A stretch of DNA of 64,000 nucleotides from Heterobilharzia americana (GCA_944470555.2 OX104128.1:57729257-57793256); one strand, 5' to 3'. Counted from the first letter of the stretch, positions 26,401-41,400 are shown. Numbers and translations: made by a program. The notes: generated from the letters alone by a model not told the origin.

Positions 26401-29400
26401 TAGTATTATTCATATCACCATCAGTTGGTAAATTGGAGGATGTTAATAAACCCAGTGTACAACATCCTGATAAATTAGCATAATCACAGTGTTGTTGAAG
26501 AAATTTTATACGACATACAAGTATTTCTCTTAACCACTTTAATACATCACATGAATTAGGTATATTACGATTGATTAATTTCTGAGCAATACTGTACAAA
26601 AGTTGTGGGCTTTATAGATAAAATAATAAAGAAAAGAAAATTCCATGGAAATATTAAATGGATATGAAATTATTAAAAGTTGAAATGTTAAACATGATGC
26701 AACTTTATGAATAACTTACATCAATTGAGAATTTAACGAATCATACTTACTGTATGAAAGCTTTGTTTGATTGTCTATATCAAAGTAGATGGAGAAAGTT
26801 TGAAACCCTTTGATTTTAAGTTGAATAATTAAGATTTTACGTTGATTAACTCTTTCAAGTGATCAAATGTATTACTCTTGATCTTCATGAATATATCTAA
26901 TTGCCTATATAATAATTGTTTCATTTAATAAAGTGAATTTATTTGGCAGTGTTAGCCAATATTGATGATAGGTGATTAGAATAAGTCTTACTATTTTTTT
27001 AACTCAATTGCCAAATGTATTCACTTAAATAGAATGTTAGGTGTTTGGAGGTAATTAACAGGAGGATTTATACCACCTAGTATTCGTAATTGTGTCAACT
27101 TAGGGACTAGAATCCACAACCAGCAGGGTTGAATTCAGAGGCGTTAGTTCTCTCGAATCGGCGGATATATCTTGGTGACGACCACAAACGACCTAAGTAT
27201 AGAACTTTATTAATGATAAATCCAGTGGAATCCAGGATACGCGTTCTTGTTCTAATTCAAACTAGTCGGCTGAATGTACCTGCCTCTCAGTGAGCGATGT
27301 TGCTCATATTAAGACTTGAAAACTGATCAACTCGGTCTAACCAACGCCGGAACAATACAAACAACAACGTAAAAACCATATCCATCGTATAAGAAGCTGC
27401 TATCGTGACCCGGTGGCCTAGTGGATAACGCTCTGGTGTTTTAAATGATCGGTCCCGGCCCCGAGTCCTAGAGGGAACAACATCGCTCACAGGAAGGCAG
27501 GTACATCTAGTTGACGAGTGCTAAACAGGATGAGATGAGCATCCCGGGCTCCACTGCTAGCCACTATCCATCATTCATCGATAACTGAAACACAGGCAAT
27601 ATCGAGGCATCTTCTCAGGAGCCAATAAAGACCGATTAATTCAGTCGATATATAATAGGACTTTCTACAGAATGCCAAACCGACCTAAACTCAAATTACG
27701 CTGAGATAGTAAATTATCTAACTTGGTGATAAGACTGCAAAAACAATCAATGAAATTCGATCAACAGTTAAGTATAAACAAAATGAAATCGGTTTCTCTC
27801 CGGTAATCAATCAATGTTGAAACTCTATCCCTTTGATTAGTGACTTCCAAGCACTAACTATCCAAAAATTGTACCACCTATCACGCTATCATAAAAGGTT
27901 CAGTTTTATACGGTTTGATGGAACGTTAGTAATAAAATAATCAATTCATTCAGAATGAGTCTTCTGGCTTCGAAGAGAAGATCTGACTCGAGATATGGCA
28001 AATAGCAAATGTCCTTCAAAATTTCGTTTACATTTATCAATAGGCGCAAATATGAAGAAATATGAGTTCACAACTTCTATTTATCTGTTATTGAATAATC
28101 AACATTGAAGATAGAATAGTCAACAAAACCATAGGTTAATGACCTGCTTTTTAGCACCTTCTTGAGTGAAAATCAATAAAGATAGTTATAAATCTCTTTT
28201 GAAAAGCATCTCACGATGTAACTATCAAGGAAAAATCACTGACTTATATATTTACTTTCACATCAGTTAGCCTGTATCATGAAGTGGAGCTGTGGTTCAC
28301 TAGGTTAGGCAGTTGACTTGAAATTAGTAGTTCTTAGATTTAAACCTAGCCGTCATACAACAGGTATGGTTCATCGCCTATTTGACGAACGTGGATAAGA
28401 TTGATGAGTGTATTCCGTTCCTTTCTTGTATTATCAAGGGAAGAATTAATTGTCCACCTGAGTTATTTAATATATTTGAAAACAGTGAATAGTAAATAAC
28501 ACTGATTTAGATGCCTTTAGAAGCTGATTATCTGCTTTAAAGATTTACAATATCTAATTACTTTTCATCTATCTATTCATCTTTCCATTGATATAATCAT
28601 TCTTTGTTTTATTACCTCAAAGTTATGGTTGATTAACTTTTTTATTGACAGAAAATTTGACAATTTGAACTGATTAATTATTCTAATAAAGTTTTTTGAC
28701 GATCTTTATTTCTTATCATTTGACTACGATTTGAGATAGCCATAGTTTGGTAGACTAGTATTTATACTGGAGTGATGATTGAAGGTGAAATGTAAGTTTG
28801 GATTACGGCCGGATTCAAACCAGCAATCACCAGGTTTTGGGGTTGGAGAGTCAGTTGACAGGGCATTGGGCTGGAAACCCAATGGTTGCTGGTTCGAATC
28901 AGGCTGCAGTCCAATCTTTCATTTCACCTCCAATCTTTATTTCTACCTATATGTAAAGAAATGATTACTGATGTAGGTAAACTGACAGTTATAGAATCAA
29001 AACAAATATTAAAAACAGAATAATACTGAATCCTGTAGATAGGCAATCATCTTAAGGATGTGTAGTTTTGATTTAGATTAAAAAAATCCAACATCAAAGT
29101 GTTATCAGAAACAGCTTGACAACTTTTCATAAAAGTGTTTTTCTGTACAAATGGATCTAATTATTTGTGAGACAAAATAATCCACAGATTAAGGTGTTGA
29201 TTATTTTGAGAAATAACAGTTATATCCCAAGCTTTAATACTATGCATTCTGTCTTGTATACCAACTGGAAATTACAAGTATTGTAAGAAACGACAAGACA
29301 AAGACGTAGGAAGAAATGTTTATTATTGACATCTTGTACAGTAGTCATCAAATATTGTATACTTTCTACTGAAACAGTCGTTTTCATAATGTGTTTCACT

Positions 29401-32400
29401 AACTCTTCTGTTTCTACCTTGATTTGCTCTTAATACGCCAACATTCTATTGCGTTCCTCTGGGCAGAATCTTTACCCATTGCTGATAATTTCCTATGATT
29501 TCTGCAGTCCTCTGAACATATACTACTTATATCCATTCTGACCAGTAGCACCCACTACAGTATTTAAACAACAACTGATATCCAATACACAGGTAGTGGC
29601 TATAGTACCTCAGTGGCCTAGAAAAAATCCTTTAGTGTTTGAAGCGATCGATACTGTGTTTGGGCGTCAGTCGGATTAAACATCACTCACTAGTGTGTAG
29701 GCAAACCCAGCCGATGAGTCCCAAATAGGACGAAACGTATGTCCTAGATTCCACTGCCAGTCACCAAGATGGATATATTGATCTAGTTACTGAATTGAAA
29801 AAAATCATCTCAGTAACACCTAGCTTAGTATAAAGTAATCATTTGATAAGTCGAATTTATTGTTTGATTGTTTAAAAAATGAAAATGATTATTATCATTA
29901 AAAACTACACACCTTATTTCCCAAAATGCTTGAGCTGGTGAATGTAAATTCCATAATCGTATGTTGGCTGGTTGATGAAGACAAAGTAAAGCATCCATAG
30001 CCTCTTGGGCTAAATCAGACATAATAGATTGTTGTATTAAAGACATTAAACCATTCATTAGATCAAATGTTGCTTTCTGAGCATCTGAACTTGAACGTGT
30101 CTGTGGACTCTAAAGAAAAAAAAAATAAATAAATAAATCACATAATTAATGAAGAATGTAGATATTGGTGAGCTATTTTTGAAAAACTTTAGGCAAATAA
30201 ATATAAAAGAAAAAAAGGGAAGAATAAAGGTAAAAGCAGTAGTTCTGTAGTGGGTGCTACTGATAAAAAAATGGATATAAGTAGTATATGTTGAGAGGGC
30301 GGTATAAATCACAGGCAATTACCAGTAATGGGTAAATATTCTGCCCAGAGAAATGCAAGAGACAATGTGGGCGTATTAACAGCAAGTCAAGATAGGAGCA
30401 GAAGAGGAAATGAAATACATTGTACAGATGACTATTTTAGTGGAAAGTGTACAAGATGTTAATAATAAACATTCTGTTCTGCATCTCAGTCTCCTGACAT
30501 TCATGTCAATTTTTTCCAAACCATTTATCTCCATAACAATCCAAGATATCCTGAGTAATATAGCTGTAGTTTCAATAGTTAGTCTTGCTATCTTAAGGAT
30601 TAAACAAGTCAGAGGTGAAGAAAAATGAGATCTAATCTAGACGAAATATCATTGAATCATACAACGTAATAACTGACGTTGAAAAGTTGAAGGCTATCGA
30701 CACCAACTCACAACCTAAGTTGTAAGATGATGGCTGATAATTTTATCATTCACTTTCTTATTTTGAGGAATGGTTTAAAGTTTGAAGAGGTAAAACGTTA
30801 CACTTGTTTTAATGTTATTTCTTGTATTATACTGTCGTCGATTGGACCGAATTGATCGGTCTTTATTGACATATGGGCTCATGTGTGGATGCCTCGATAT
30901 TGCCTATGTTTTACTTATCGTTAAACGATGGATAGTGGCTAGCAGTGGAATCCAGGATGCGTGTCTCTTCATGTCTGGCATCACTCACTGGGAAGCAGGT
31001 ACATCCAGCCGATGAGTCCCATATGGGATGAAATGCACATCCTGGATTCTATTCTTAGCTACCATCCATCATTACCACATCATTAAAAACATAGGCAATA
31101 TCAAGGCATCCACACAGGAGCCTAAATACCAATCAACGACGGTATAATACAAACAATAACACTTAAACTATACCCGCCGAACAAGAAGTGGCTATCGTAG
31201 CTCTATGGTCTAGTGGATAACGCTCTGATGTTTGAAGCGATCGGTCTCGGGTCCGAATTCCGGTGGGAACGACATCACTCGGCACTGGGAGGCAGGTACA
31301 TCCAGCTGACAAGTGAGTCCTATATAAGACGAAATGCACATCCTGGATTCCACTGCTAGCCACTATCCATCACTACTATTACACTTTTTTAGTTATCCTT
31401 GGTTTTCAATAGTTTCGACGTTAGGTCGGTTCATTAAAAAAGGTTGAAACTTCAAAAAGTAACCAGTTGAATATGGATAAAAGTTCTGTATTGCCATAGA
31501 TATGCTTAGATTAGTCTCTCGATGATAACCAATATAAGCGACGACTCATAAGTTCGGATAGAAGTCTATCAACTAAGTGTTACAGGTTCCAAGAACTTGA
31601 TGATTCATTCGGTGTTCAGTGTAGTGTTGCCACCATACCATATTACTACTATATACTACCATTACTGTTTCTGCCATAGAATTTGGATAATTTAAGTAAG
31701 TATACTTTATTGTTTTAAAGTAGTTGCTTCATTACTATATTTTTTATCTATCAACAAAAACATTGATTTGTGTGAAAAAGAAAATAGTTTTTTATCGATT
31801 AAGAGTTAGTCAATTACTATCAACATAAGAACCGAAGTTATTGCGTAATAGCTCTAGTTGTATTACTTTTCGCATCAAGTTATAAATATACACAGTAACA
31901 AGACAAAAAGGCATAAAAGTATTCTAACTAATTGTTGAAGAATGTTAGAAAATGAAAAGAATAATGAATTAACGTCAGTTGAGCAATGTGACATGACAAT
32001 GATGAAGATAGGATATGGGAGCATCTTTACGATTCAGATCGATTTCCAGACATTTGATCTACAGTCTCCAACCCTGGTTGTCAGATGAACCCTAAAATAG
32101 AATTCAATTCCACTACACCATTCAAACGACCATTAGAGATTTCGTAGGATGATGTCACGTTTAAGTCTGGTCACACTAAGCTAACTGTTTAGGGATGACA
32201 AGCTGTCATGCAATATGGTGATTATGTCTTCGTGATACATCTCAACCACCGTAATCTCAATGTCTTAAACTTGATCAGATATAACTTACCTAAGAATCTG
32301 CGTGTAACTTATAACTATAAGAAATATGCAGCACTAAAGGAATAAAAGTAATCGAACACACGAAACCTTATTACTTCATCCCCATTTTAAAACCATGTTT

Positions 32401-35400
32401 TCCCATCAAACAGTCCACTTTAATCTAAACATGCGATTGGATATTTCACTGACACAATAGGTGGCGTAATTTGTGAAAAACTAATGGAGGCTTTCAAATA
32501 TATGCAGAGATTTCCTGCTTCATTGACGACTGATAAGAATTCATAGACAAGTGAAGTAGTTAATGCATTCAAACATATCACTACCTAATTTCAGACAAAG
32601 TATCAATCCATATGAAAAGTGAAAAAATGATTGGAATTCTAGAGGAGAATAGTTATTATCTTATTCAGCAGTTCCCTTCGTTAATACAGTTAGTATAAAA
32701 TTAAAACATGGGAACTACAGTAAAAGCTAATACCTTTTTCGTCTATTTATTAGATTATTGTTTGACCACCTGAGATGGTCGTGGTTTGGCAGAGTAGTAT
32801 TTATACTGGGTGATGATTGAAGGTGAAATGAAAATTTGAACCGCAGCCGGATTAGAATCATCCACCAACTTACCTGCGAGATCCGACTTATGAGCAGATA
32901 TTTATTTCACTTCAATCACCAAGGGATGTGTCTGACAAACATGTGGCTTTGTCACACGTTACTACCACTTAGTCGTATTCACAGTGGCTGCCTGGTAAGG
33001 ACGTCTCATCCCAACCCAAATGTAAATGAATTTGAGTAGGAGTATCACACTGATCATCATTTTGACGTTCTGAGATAAACGATGAAAAGAGACTAGAAGA
33101 TTTGTATTTCGGCCATGATCATGATTTATATGCAATGTTGCACAAACTAGAAAATCTATAGGCGAAAACTAACAAGTTGACAGGAGAGGCAACGAAAACG
33201 GGAATTCAAGTGAATGTAAAAAAGATGGAGGTGATGAAGATATCCAACCAACAACACCATCAACAACAAGAGACACCAATCACCATTAACGGGAGGAACC
33301 TAAAGAAAGTCATCTCTCTCATCTATCCACATCGGCGGCATCGTTTCAACTACAGGCAGCACAGTCACAGACGAGGATGTCAAAGCAGCCACCATCAGAA
33401 AGACAGCAAGACAGGCATTCCTGCATTCATCTAAAATCAGTGTGCAGATCTACTGCACTGCACTGCACTGCACTACACTCAGCATAAAGTGTGAACAAGA
33501 TCTGGATTCTCAACACCAATTCAGTCAAGTGAGTCAGTGCTTCCATGTGATGGTTCAGAAACTCGGCGAGTCACGAAAAGCACTTCCAACAAACTTCAGA
33601 CATGCATCACATCAACAGCTGCCGTCTACGCTCACTCGATACTGAAAATCAGATGGATGGCCAGAAAGACTAAGCACGGCGGAACTCACTCTGGCTGGCA
33701 ACGAACCAATGAAGCAAGAACATATCACCCAACAAGTGTGTAGAAGAGGAATGTGGAGATGGACTTGATTTGGCATACATTGAGAAGGCTTAGTGGGGAA
33801 ATCAAGCACCAGGACAGGCCAGAATGTCGAGTGGACACCACAGGGGAAACGATGAGTTGGGCGTGCCAGCTGAGAGTGATATGGAGGAGATGGTGTGAGG
33901 AAGAAATGGAAGCTTGTGGGCGCAGTTGTGTTGCTAGGTTTTGAAGAGTGGATAGAAGAGAATGGAATGGAGGTGTGCTAGTGAAGCCCAACGTTCCTTA
34001 GGAACCCAAGGGGAAAATAATAATATATAATAATAATCATACTGATTTCTGTTTTGGCTATCTGAGATAGTCATAGTTTGGCAAACTAGTATTGATACCG
34101 GATGATGCTTTTTCGAATCTGGCTGCAGTTCAAATTTTCATTTCACCTTCAATTATCACCCAGTATATTTATTAGATGTATTACACAGCGAAGAAACAGT
34201 GCTGTTTACTGTATTACGTTTTGGACACAATTTCGTGTCCTTAGTCATATCACAGATTTAATACGGTGTCAAAATGATTTACTGCCTTTAATACCACTTT
34301 CAAGCAATCAAACTTTCTAGTTATAATTATCAAATTAATCATACAATCGTAACATGGAATAGATATTACAATGATGATCATATTTTACGAAGTTCTGACA
34401 ATCCCAACTAACACACTTCATGCATTAAAATTTCTGAAGTAGAATCCTCATAGACTGATGAAATATGCTAGATACCGATGTCGCATGTTTTCAAGTTTTA
34501 CTGCTCAAGTTGAAGATCATCTAAATAAGATCAAAGGAATGAATTCTTCTGAGTTTATCAATGATGGAAAAGAGTGTCAAGCGAATGAAATAATTTTTTT
34601 GGTTTAATCACAGGTAGAATGATGGCTTCCAGTCTCTTCATCACTGTTACTGCAATTAGTCTGGATATCGGTGATCCCAAGATCACCGAATGAAACAACT
34701 CTCCAAAGTATAGATAAATCTCATCCAGTTAACATGACCTATAAATTAGTGTTGACAGTTGATAAGCTTTCATATCTCTAAGCAATATACACGTAAAAAT
34801 GTAATAATAATCATGAACATATATTCTTTGGTGAAAATAACCTTAACATTAATATTTTCACTTACATAAAGCATTAATAATGGATTTGCATTCAATAAAC
34901 GAACCATATTTAACAGTAAATTATATTTACTCATCAAATTATCTTCTGTTTTATCTTTGTTTTTTAGATTCATCTTATCTCTGAATGTTAGACTCTATAG
35001 AGAGAAAAAATAAATGAGGAAAAAACATAATATATTGAATATATGCTATGATACATCCAGTTGGTTTGGTTACATATTCAAAGTGTAATACCTAAAGTTG
35101 AATAAAATCCCTATATTTATGAATATCACCTCATTTAGATTATAAATGTGCCATTTAACCAATTAAATGTATTTTATACTGGGTGATGACTGGTTCGAGT
35201 CCGGCCGCAGTCCAGATTTTCATCTCACCTTCAATCATCATCCAGTATAAAATACTAATCTGCCAAACTATGTCTATCTTAGATAGTCAAATGATTATTA
35301 GTTGTATCACTTCTCTACACATTCAAAGTAAGTAATGCCTAGAAATACTCAAGTGAAAATTGTTATCTTCAGTGAAATCATATAGATAACAGAGAGTTTT

Positions 35401-38400
35401 TATGAGAAAGATATTGGTAAAGAGAGAAACTATATCAAAAGAAATCATTCGCTTGCTGGATACATTGAAACTTAATAAATTCAAAAGAATTTAATACGCT
35501 ATGCGTATTTAACTGTTTTCTGACTAGTTGAAGGATGTCAGACAGCCATTTGGAGACGGCATGGTATGGTATATTGAATTGTTCATATTGAAAATTGGAT
35601 GCAGAGGAAGATCTTCCTTGTATACATTCAGGAGACCTTATAAGTGAAGAGTTACAGAACCAGATGGTTGAAATCACTCAAATAGTTCAGCGCTGATGAT
35701 CGATTTATTCTTCATTTTATGAAGAATTTGAATGAACTTTCGTTCAATTTGCGCCGTAGAATAATTTAAGTAGAGTCTGTGGAAATTTATGCTTATTTTA
35801 GCGTTGTAGTCCGGGCGATCCCTAAGGGCAATATCAACGCGTTTTTCAAGACGAACTAGCAGCAAATCTTTATTTTTTCAAGATCTCACGTGGTTGCTCT
35901 TTATGCTCCTTCGTTAACAGTCATTTGTAATGTAGCTTCGTATTAAGATATTGATGGTAGCAGTTAAAGAAAGTTGATTCGAACTGTTTAAGTCTCTTGT
36001 TTAAAAATGGTAGAAGATCGTTTGTTTGGTTGGTTAGGTTTTGAAGCTGCATTTATATCTAAATCATTAGTAGTTGTTGAAGAATAGCAAAATTTCGGAC
36101 CCAGAGATAATACGTGCATTTGAATGGAAATCAAAGTTATCTTGGAGAAGTTGAATACGTGTTTCTCTGGTGCTTCTGAAAACGAGGATGTACCTCTGTT
36201 GATTTAGGACATCTCACCAACTTAAGATTAACGTCTTCCAATCAACTTTTTGACACCGTAGCAATATAGTCTGTGAAATTAAAGCGCCCGTCTTTGAGTA
36301 GTTCGAATAGTGCATGAACTATCAATGAAAGGTTACACTCCAGTATCATTGACAATGAATTGGACAAACTACAGGAAATCCTTACACAAAATAGATACCC
36401 ATCCAGATCTATCGAGAAGAACTTGAAAATAAAACAGAATAAGGGGCAACTACTAACAGCCCCAAAGAAGGCTTTAGTTATGAACGTTGGTTTCAAGGGG
36501 ATAAGGCACCAAAGATCCTGAAGAGTAGGCTGTCCAAATCGCTGAAGACATTGTTGTCTCCGAAGCTACAGATTAGTTTATCTAGTCAGTAACTGGTTTC
36601 AGGGTGTGTTAAGGACAAACTGACGCTTTGGGCCAACTCAGTGTGTATTTACAAGCTTAACTGATCCAGTGAAGCTAGTTATATAGGCTGCTATATCTCT
36701 AAACATTATTCTGCATGGTTGTTGAGGAGAGCATGCAAATCAATTAACGGTTCAATTCTTGAACATACGATCAACTGTAAACATATAGATTCACAAGAGT
36801 CCTTTTTCAGTACCATTTACACAGTTAAAGAGGACAGTTCAAAAACAGTACGTTTTGGACAATTATGTACACTAGAAGGACTGACAACTCACCAATTCAA
36901 GCTTGACCTCTAAGTGCAGAAGAAGTATGTTCAGTTTCTTCTCTTACCGTGGTCTTAAAACTTTCATAGTTCTTTTCGATTTCAATATTAGTTAGTTTAA
37001 GATTATCATCTTCATTATGTCCCCAGTTTCTTTCTTCATCTTCTTTGTATCTATCAAGTGGATACTCAACTATTGCCTTCCACGTTTATCAACAGGTTTC
37101 AACTTGTCAAACTTTTTTTCTTTCCTATTATATCCATTTTCTAAGAGATTATTACGCAACTACTCTCCATTCTTAACTTCAGTCTATAGCACTAGCTTAA
37201 TGATGCAACTATATATACTCTATGGTGAAATAATAGACTGCTATATGTTTGTGATCTATATAAATATGATTATACAGTTTTAGAAAATGATATCGTCGCA
37301 AAAAGGAAATTTTCTTCGCTGAATTTATTTCTATATCAAAAATCTCTTAAAAATGTAGTTTCTTTTAGTTTACATGCTAAAATTCAGGAGTATGGGTAAG
37401 ATAAGTAAACAGTACTTATTTACTAGCATCCCAAAACCTTTTTCAAATGTGATGCTTACAGACGTTACTATTTAGCTAATCCAAAATAGTGATCTAAAGT
37501 CCTAGAAAATGCTATTACAAATTTTTAGATTTGTCTAACAACCTAGAATAGCTGATTGAAATGTTGAATAGTTTATCCCCATGGATGAGTTATCAGTGTA
37601 GCAGATACTTACCTACCTCGATATATTTGATATAAAGTAATGAACAATAATCTTATCACAATAACATGCATCAATTTTATCTTGAAATGTTTCATTAAGA
37701 TATTTCTTAGAAAGTTTCTAACAAATATTCGTGAATCTAGGGTATTTTGTAGGGATTTACTAATTTCAAGTTGTTATTTATCACGGACCATTAGGAACAT
37801 GGAACTACTGGAAAACTGTTTCTTTCTAGTATGGGACTACTCAACAGTGTACATCCATGACCCCGCCAAGAATCGAACCCAGGAACTTAGGGATTCCACG
37901 GCCAGTAAGTTACCATTGAATCACCGGTCAAAATCCAATATTTCTTACTTCAGTCAGTTCATGATTTAGCGCAACCATCATCCAAAGTCATCTTGGAGTA
38001 TTTGTCCTCATGTCCACTGTGATTCCTACATAAGTTATTGTCTTCAAGACCAAATAACATCAATGTTATGTAGTATAAATGAGGAAAATTGGGTGGTGAG
38101 AATTAAAAAGTCAACTGACAATTTCTAATGTATATTATACAGAGAAGAAAGAAAGTTGAACATCGAATTGCAACAAAAGTATTCTAGACAAAGAACAGTC
38201 AACACTATGTTTCTTGAGAAACGTAAATATAAAAAAATGCCAGGAAATTTACATCAACTAAGAAAATACTATGGGCGCATGATACACAGTTCGATTATTT
38301 TATTTTCTCCCTTGGGTTCCTAAGGAACGTTGGGCTTCACTAGCACACCTCCATTCCATTCTCTTCTATCCACTCTTCAAAACCTAGCAACACAACTGCG

Positions 38401-41400
38401 CCCACAAGCTTCCATTTCTTCCTCACACCATCTCCTCCATATCACTCTCAGCTGGCACGCCCAACTCATCGTTTCCCCTGTGGTGTCCACTCGACATTCT
38501 GGCCTGTCCTGGTGCTTGATTTCCCCACTAAGCCTTCTCAATGTATGCCAAATCAAGTCCATCTCCACATTCCTCTTCTACACACTTGTTGGGTGATATG
38601 TTCTTGCTTCATTGGTTCGTTGCCAGCCAGAGTGAGTTCCGCCGTGCTTAGTCTTTCTGGCCATCCATCTGATTTTCAGTATCGAGTGAGCGTAGACGGC
38701 AGCTGTTGATGTGATGCATGTCTGAAGTTTGTTGGAAGTGCTTTTCGTGACTCGCCGAGTTTCTGAACCATCACATGGAAGCACTGACTCACTTGACTGA
38801 ATTGGTGTTGAGAATCCAGATCTTGTTCACACTTTATGCTGAGTGTAGTGCAGTGCAGTGCAGTGCAGTAGATCTGCACACTGATTTTAGATGAATGCAG
38901 GAATGCCTGTCTTGCTGTCTTTCTGATGGTGGCTGCTTTGACATCCTCGTCTGTGACTGTGCTGCCTGTAGTTGAAACGATGCCGCCGATGTGGATAGAT
39001 GAGAGAGATGACTTTCTTTAGGTTCCTCCCGTTAATGGTGATTGGTGTCTCTTGTTGTTGATGGTGTTGTTGGTTGGATATCTTCATCACCTCCATCTTT
39101 TTTACATTCACTTGAATTCCCGTTTTCGTTGCCTCTCCTGTCAACTTGTTAGTTTTCTCCTGTAGATCTTCGAGTTTGTGCGACACTGAAAATAAATCAT
39201 TGGCGAAATCCAAATCCTCTAGCGTCTTTTCATTGGTCCAGTGAATGCCCATGATGCAGTCCGATAAATAGTTTTAAATCAAATCAACAATATATAAAAG
39301 TGAAATGAAAGCGCTGTCTAAAAGTATCACTATGATTACCAATACTACCATTTTGAGGGACAAATTAATAGTTTATTTCGAGGTTTTCTGGAATTTTGAT
39401 TATTTCAAGACAGTACTCATCTCGAACTGATATCATTTGGAGAGCCAGTGGAAACGTGAAAGCACTGGACAGCTGTTTCGTCCCAGTATGGAACTTCACA
39501 GCAGTGTACATCCATGACCCCACCAGCGATCGAATTCAGGGCGTTCAATTTTCTCAGCAAGTGAGTTAACCACTCAACCACTAGATTGAAGTTCGACAGT
39601 CCACAATTCTTTACTTCTGTCAAGTAATATCTGTCTCTCCTCACATACACATATTCAATTGTAATCGCTCACAGGATTTGAGCCACCGACATCGAGGTTA
39701 CGCCTCGGAGCTCAACTCACTAAGCTGCGAAAGCCAACTGCAACCTAGATCTTAGTTTGGTTTTAGTCGCTAAGGGTTTTCCCGACTGTCATGTGAATTC
39801 GTAATGCATTACTATCCGTTCATCGTACCCACACCTTCTACTCAGCCAGATCTCAATCCAGATTCAGCTCAGTTAGAGAGGAGGAAAATCACTTCACATG
39901 AAAGTCGGGCAAAACCCTTGGTGACTGGAGCGAAATAAGATCTGGTATGCACTGTAATGTAATGTACTCAGTCACCTCGTGCCCACTCATGCAGTGGGCA
40001 ATGAGCCATACCGATTGTATGAGGGCTTGTGATATTATCTGGCTGCCAAAACCCGGGTAGATGGAGCGGAGCTTGAAACCTTAAACCACTGAGCCACAGC
40101 TCCTCAGGTCTTCTGTCGGGTCTCGTAGCTCTCAGTTGGCAGAGCACCGGGTTGCTAACCTACAGATGGTAGTTCGAATCCCGCCAGCATCCAGATTTTT
40201 ACTTCACCTCCAATCACCAACAAGTATCAATACAAGTTTGCCAAATCACGGCTATCCCAGATAGTCAAACTCCCTAAATGTCATCAATCTGATGAGCGAT
40301 AAATTAGTTTTCATTAAATATCAAAGTAATAACTTCTAAGCAAAACGACTAATCGGAATTCAGATACATTCCACAGACAAGTCTCAACTTGCAATAGATG
40401 TATAACTTAGCCAACAAACAGGTGGTTTGATTTAAGCCAATGCAAAAGCATGCTTTCTCAAGAACCAAAAGATCAACATAAATTGGTTCATTTCATCCAT
40501 TTAAATTAGTAACAATACACTTCGAGATCTTACAATATCATCGACGAGAATATCTGAAATAGCTATGATTTGAAAGACTGGTATTTCTGATAAAGAGTGA
40601 TGATTGAAAGATGAAATGAAAATCTAGCTAGTTTCGAGGTTTGATGCTATGGAAACTGAACTACGAGAAGCAACTGCTGACCGAATGTTGACTTCTTTTC
40701 AATTACAACATTGTAAAGTTTTGTTAGTTCTTTTATTCACATGTCTAGGAGATTCTGACTTATTGATTTTTAGTTTACAGACACAGTTGTATTTAGGTAG
40801 ACTACACACCTTGATTCATTTTGTTTACTAACTAACATGATGTATTATTATGTGTAGAGAGGAAAACAGGTAGATAAGATGTTGTTTACACAAAGGTAAA
40901 AGTTTTTTCTTTTAACGGTTAAGTATAACTGTTATATGATGTGGCACAACGGAATAAACTTGTATGCATGCCTTAACTATTCCTAATCAGAAATAGTGAA
41001 AAATAAGCGATTAAATCAATTAAGAAGTATTGTATGCTAAGGTATAGATAGTGTGAATGATAAGTGTATTATGGTTACCCATAGATGATGAATTTTACAA
41101 GTTATCACTTTAGTATACATAGAAGAGATTGTTTCAGTATTGATGAGGTAACTTGGACATGTACTTCGCACGCTGAATCACTACTTACTTCAACGTACCA
41201 CGCTAGGTGAAATTGAATTAGGTTGGAAGAGGAGTGATGATGGCCAGAGCAAGACCTGGCACCAGTCGATGAAGTCGTGTGGAGGATGTAAACTGTCTGA
41301 TTGGTGTCTCATAGATAAAAGGAACCAGTGGTTAAGAACTCTTGATGATATGACTGAAAATCAACCATAATGGTGCAAATGTATTCATACCCTGACGTCT

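Larger units (their letters stand above)
26610..29912. other. Intron between window exons 7 and 8
   Basis: Family C fold-back (27225-27655), a tRNA-like fragment (28275-28375: gtggttcactaggttaggca), family A (28735-28945), an inverted-repeat arm (29330-29558) and family C (29575-29775). Nothing recognised in 26610-27224, 27656-28274 or 28946-29329. Confidence 0.7.
30110..34865. other. Intron between window exons 6 and 7
   Basis: Inverted-repeat arm (30245-30470), two family C copies (30825-31375), an unclassified repeat (31800-32690), family A (32755-33060), an L1-family LINE (33100-34030) and family A (34060-34170). Nothing recognised in 30471-30824, 31376-31799 or 34171-34865. Confidence 0.7.

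Noticed and set aside
33725..33991. Open frames on the strand opposite the LINE copies (also 6240-6660, 13627-14409, 38330-38709)
   Set aside because: They are antisense readings of LINE coding sequence; Ser/His/Pro-rich peptides without motifs.
40125..40195. Possible tRNA gene (A box and B box present)
   Set aside because: Acceptor strands do not pair and the segment recurs with family A flanks, so it is a tRNA-derived repeat. The same holds for all other tRNA-like hits.
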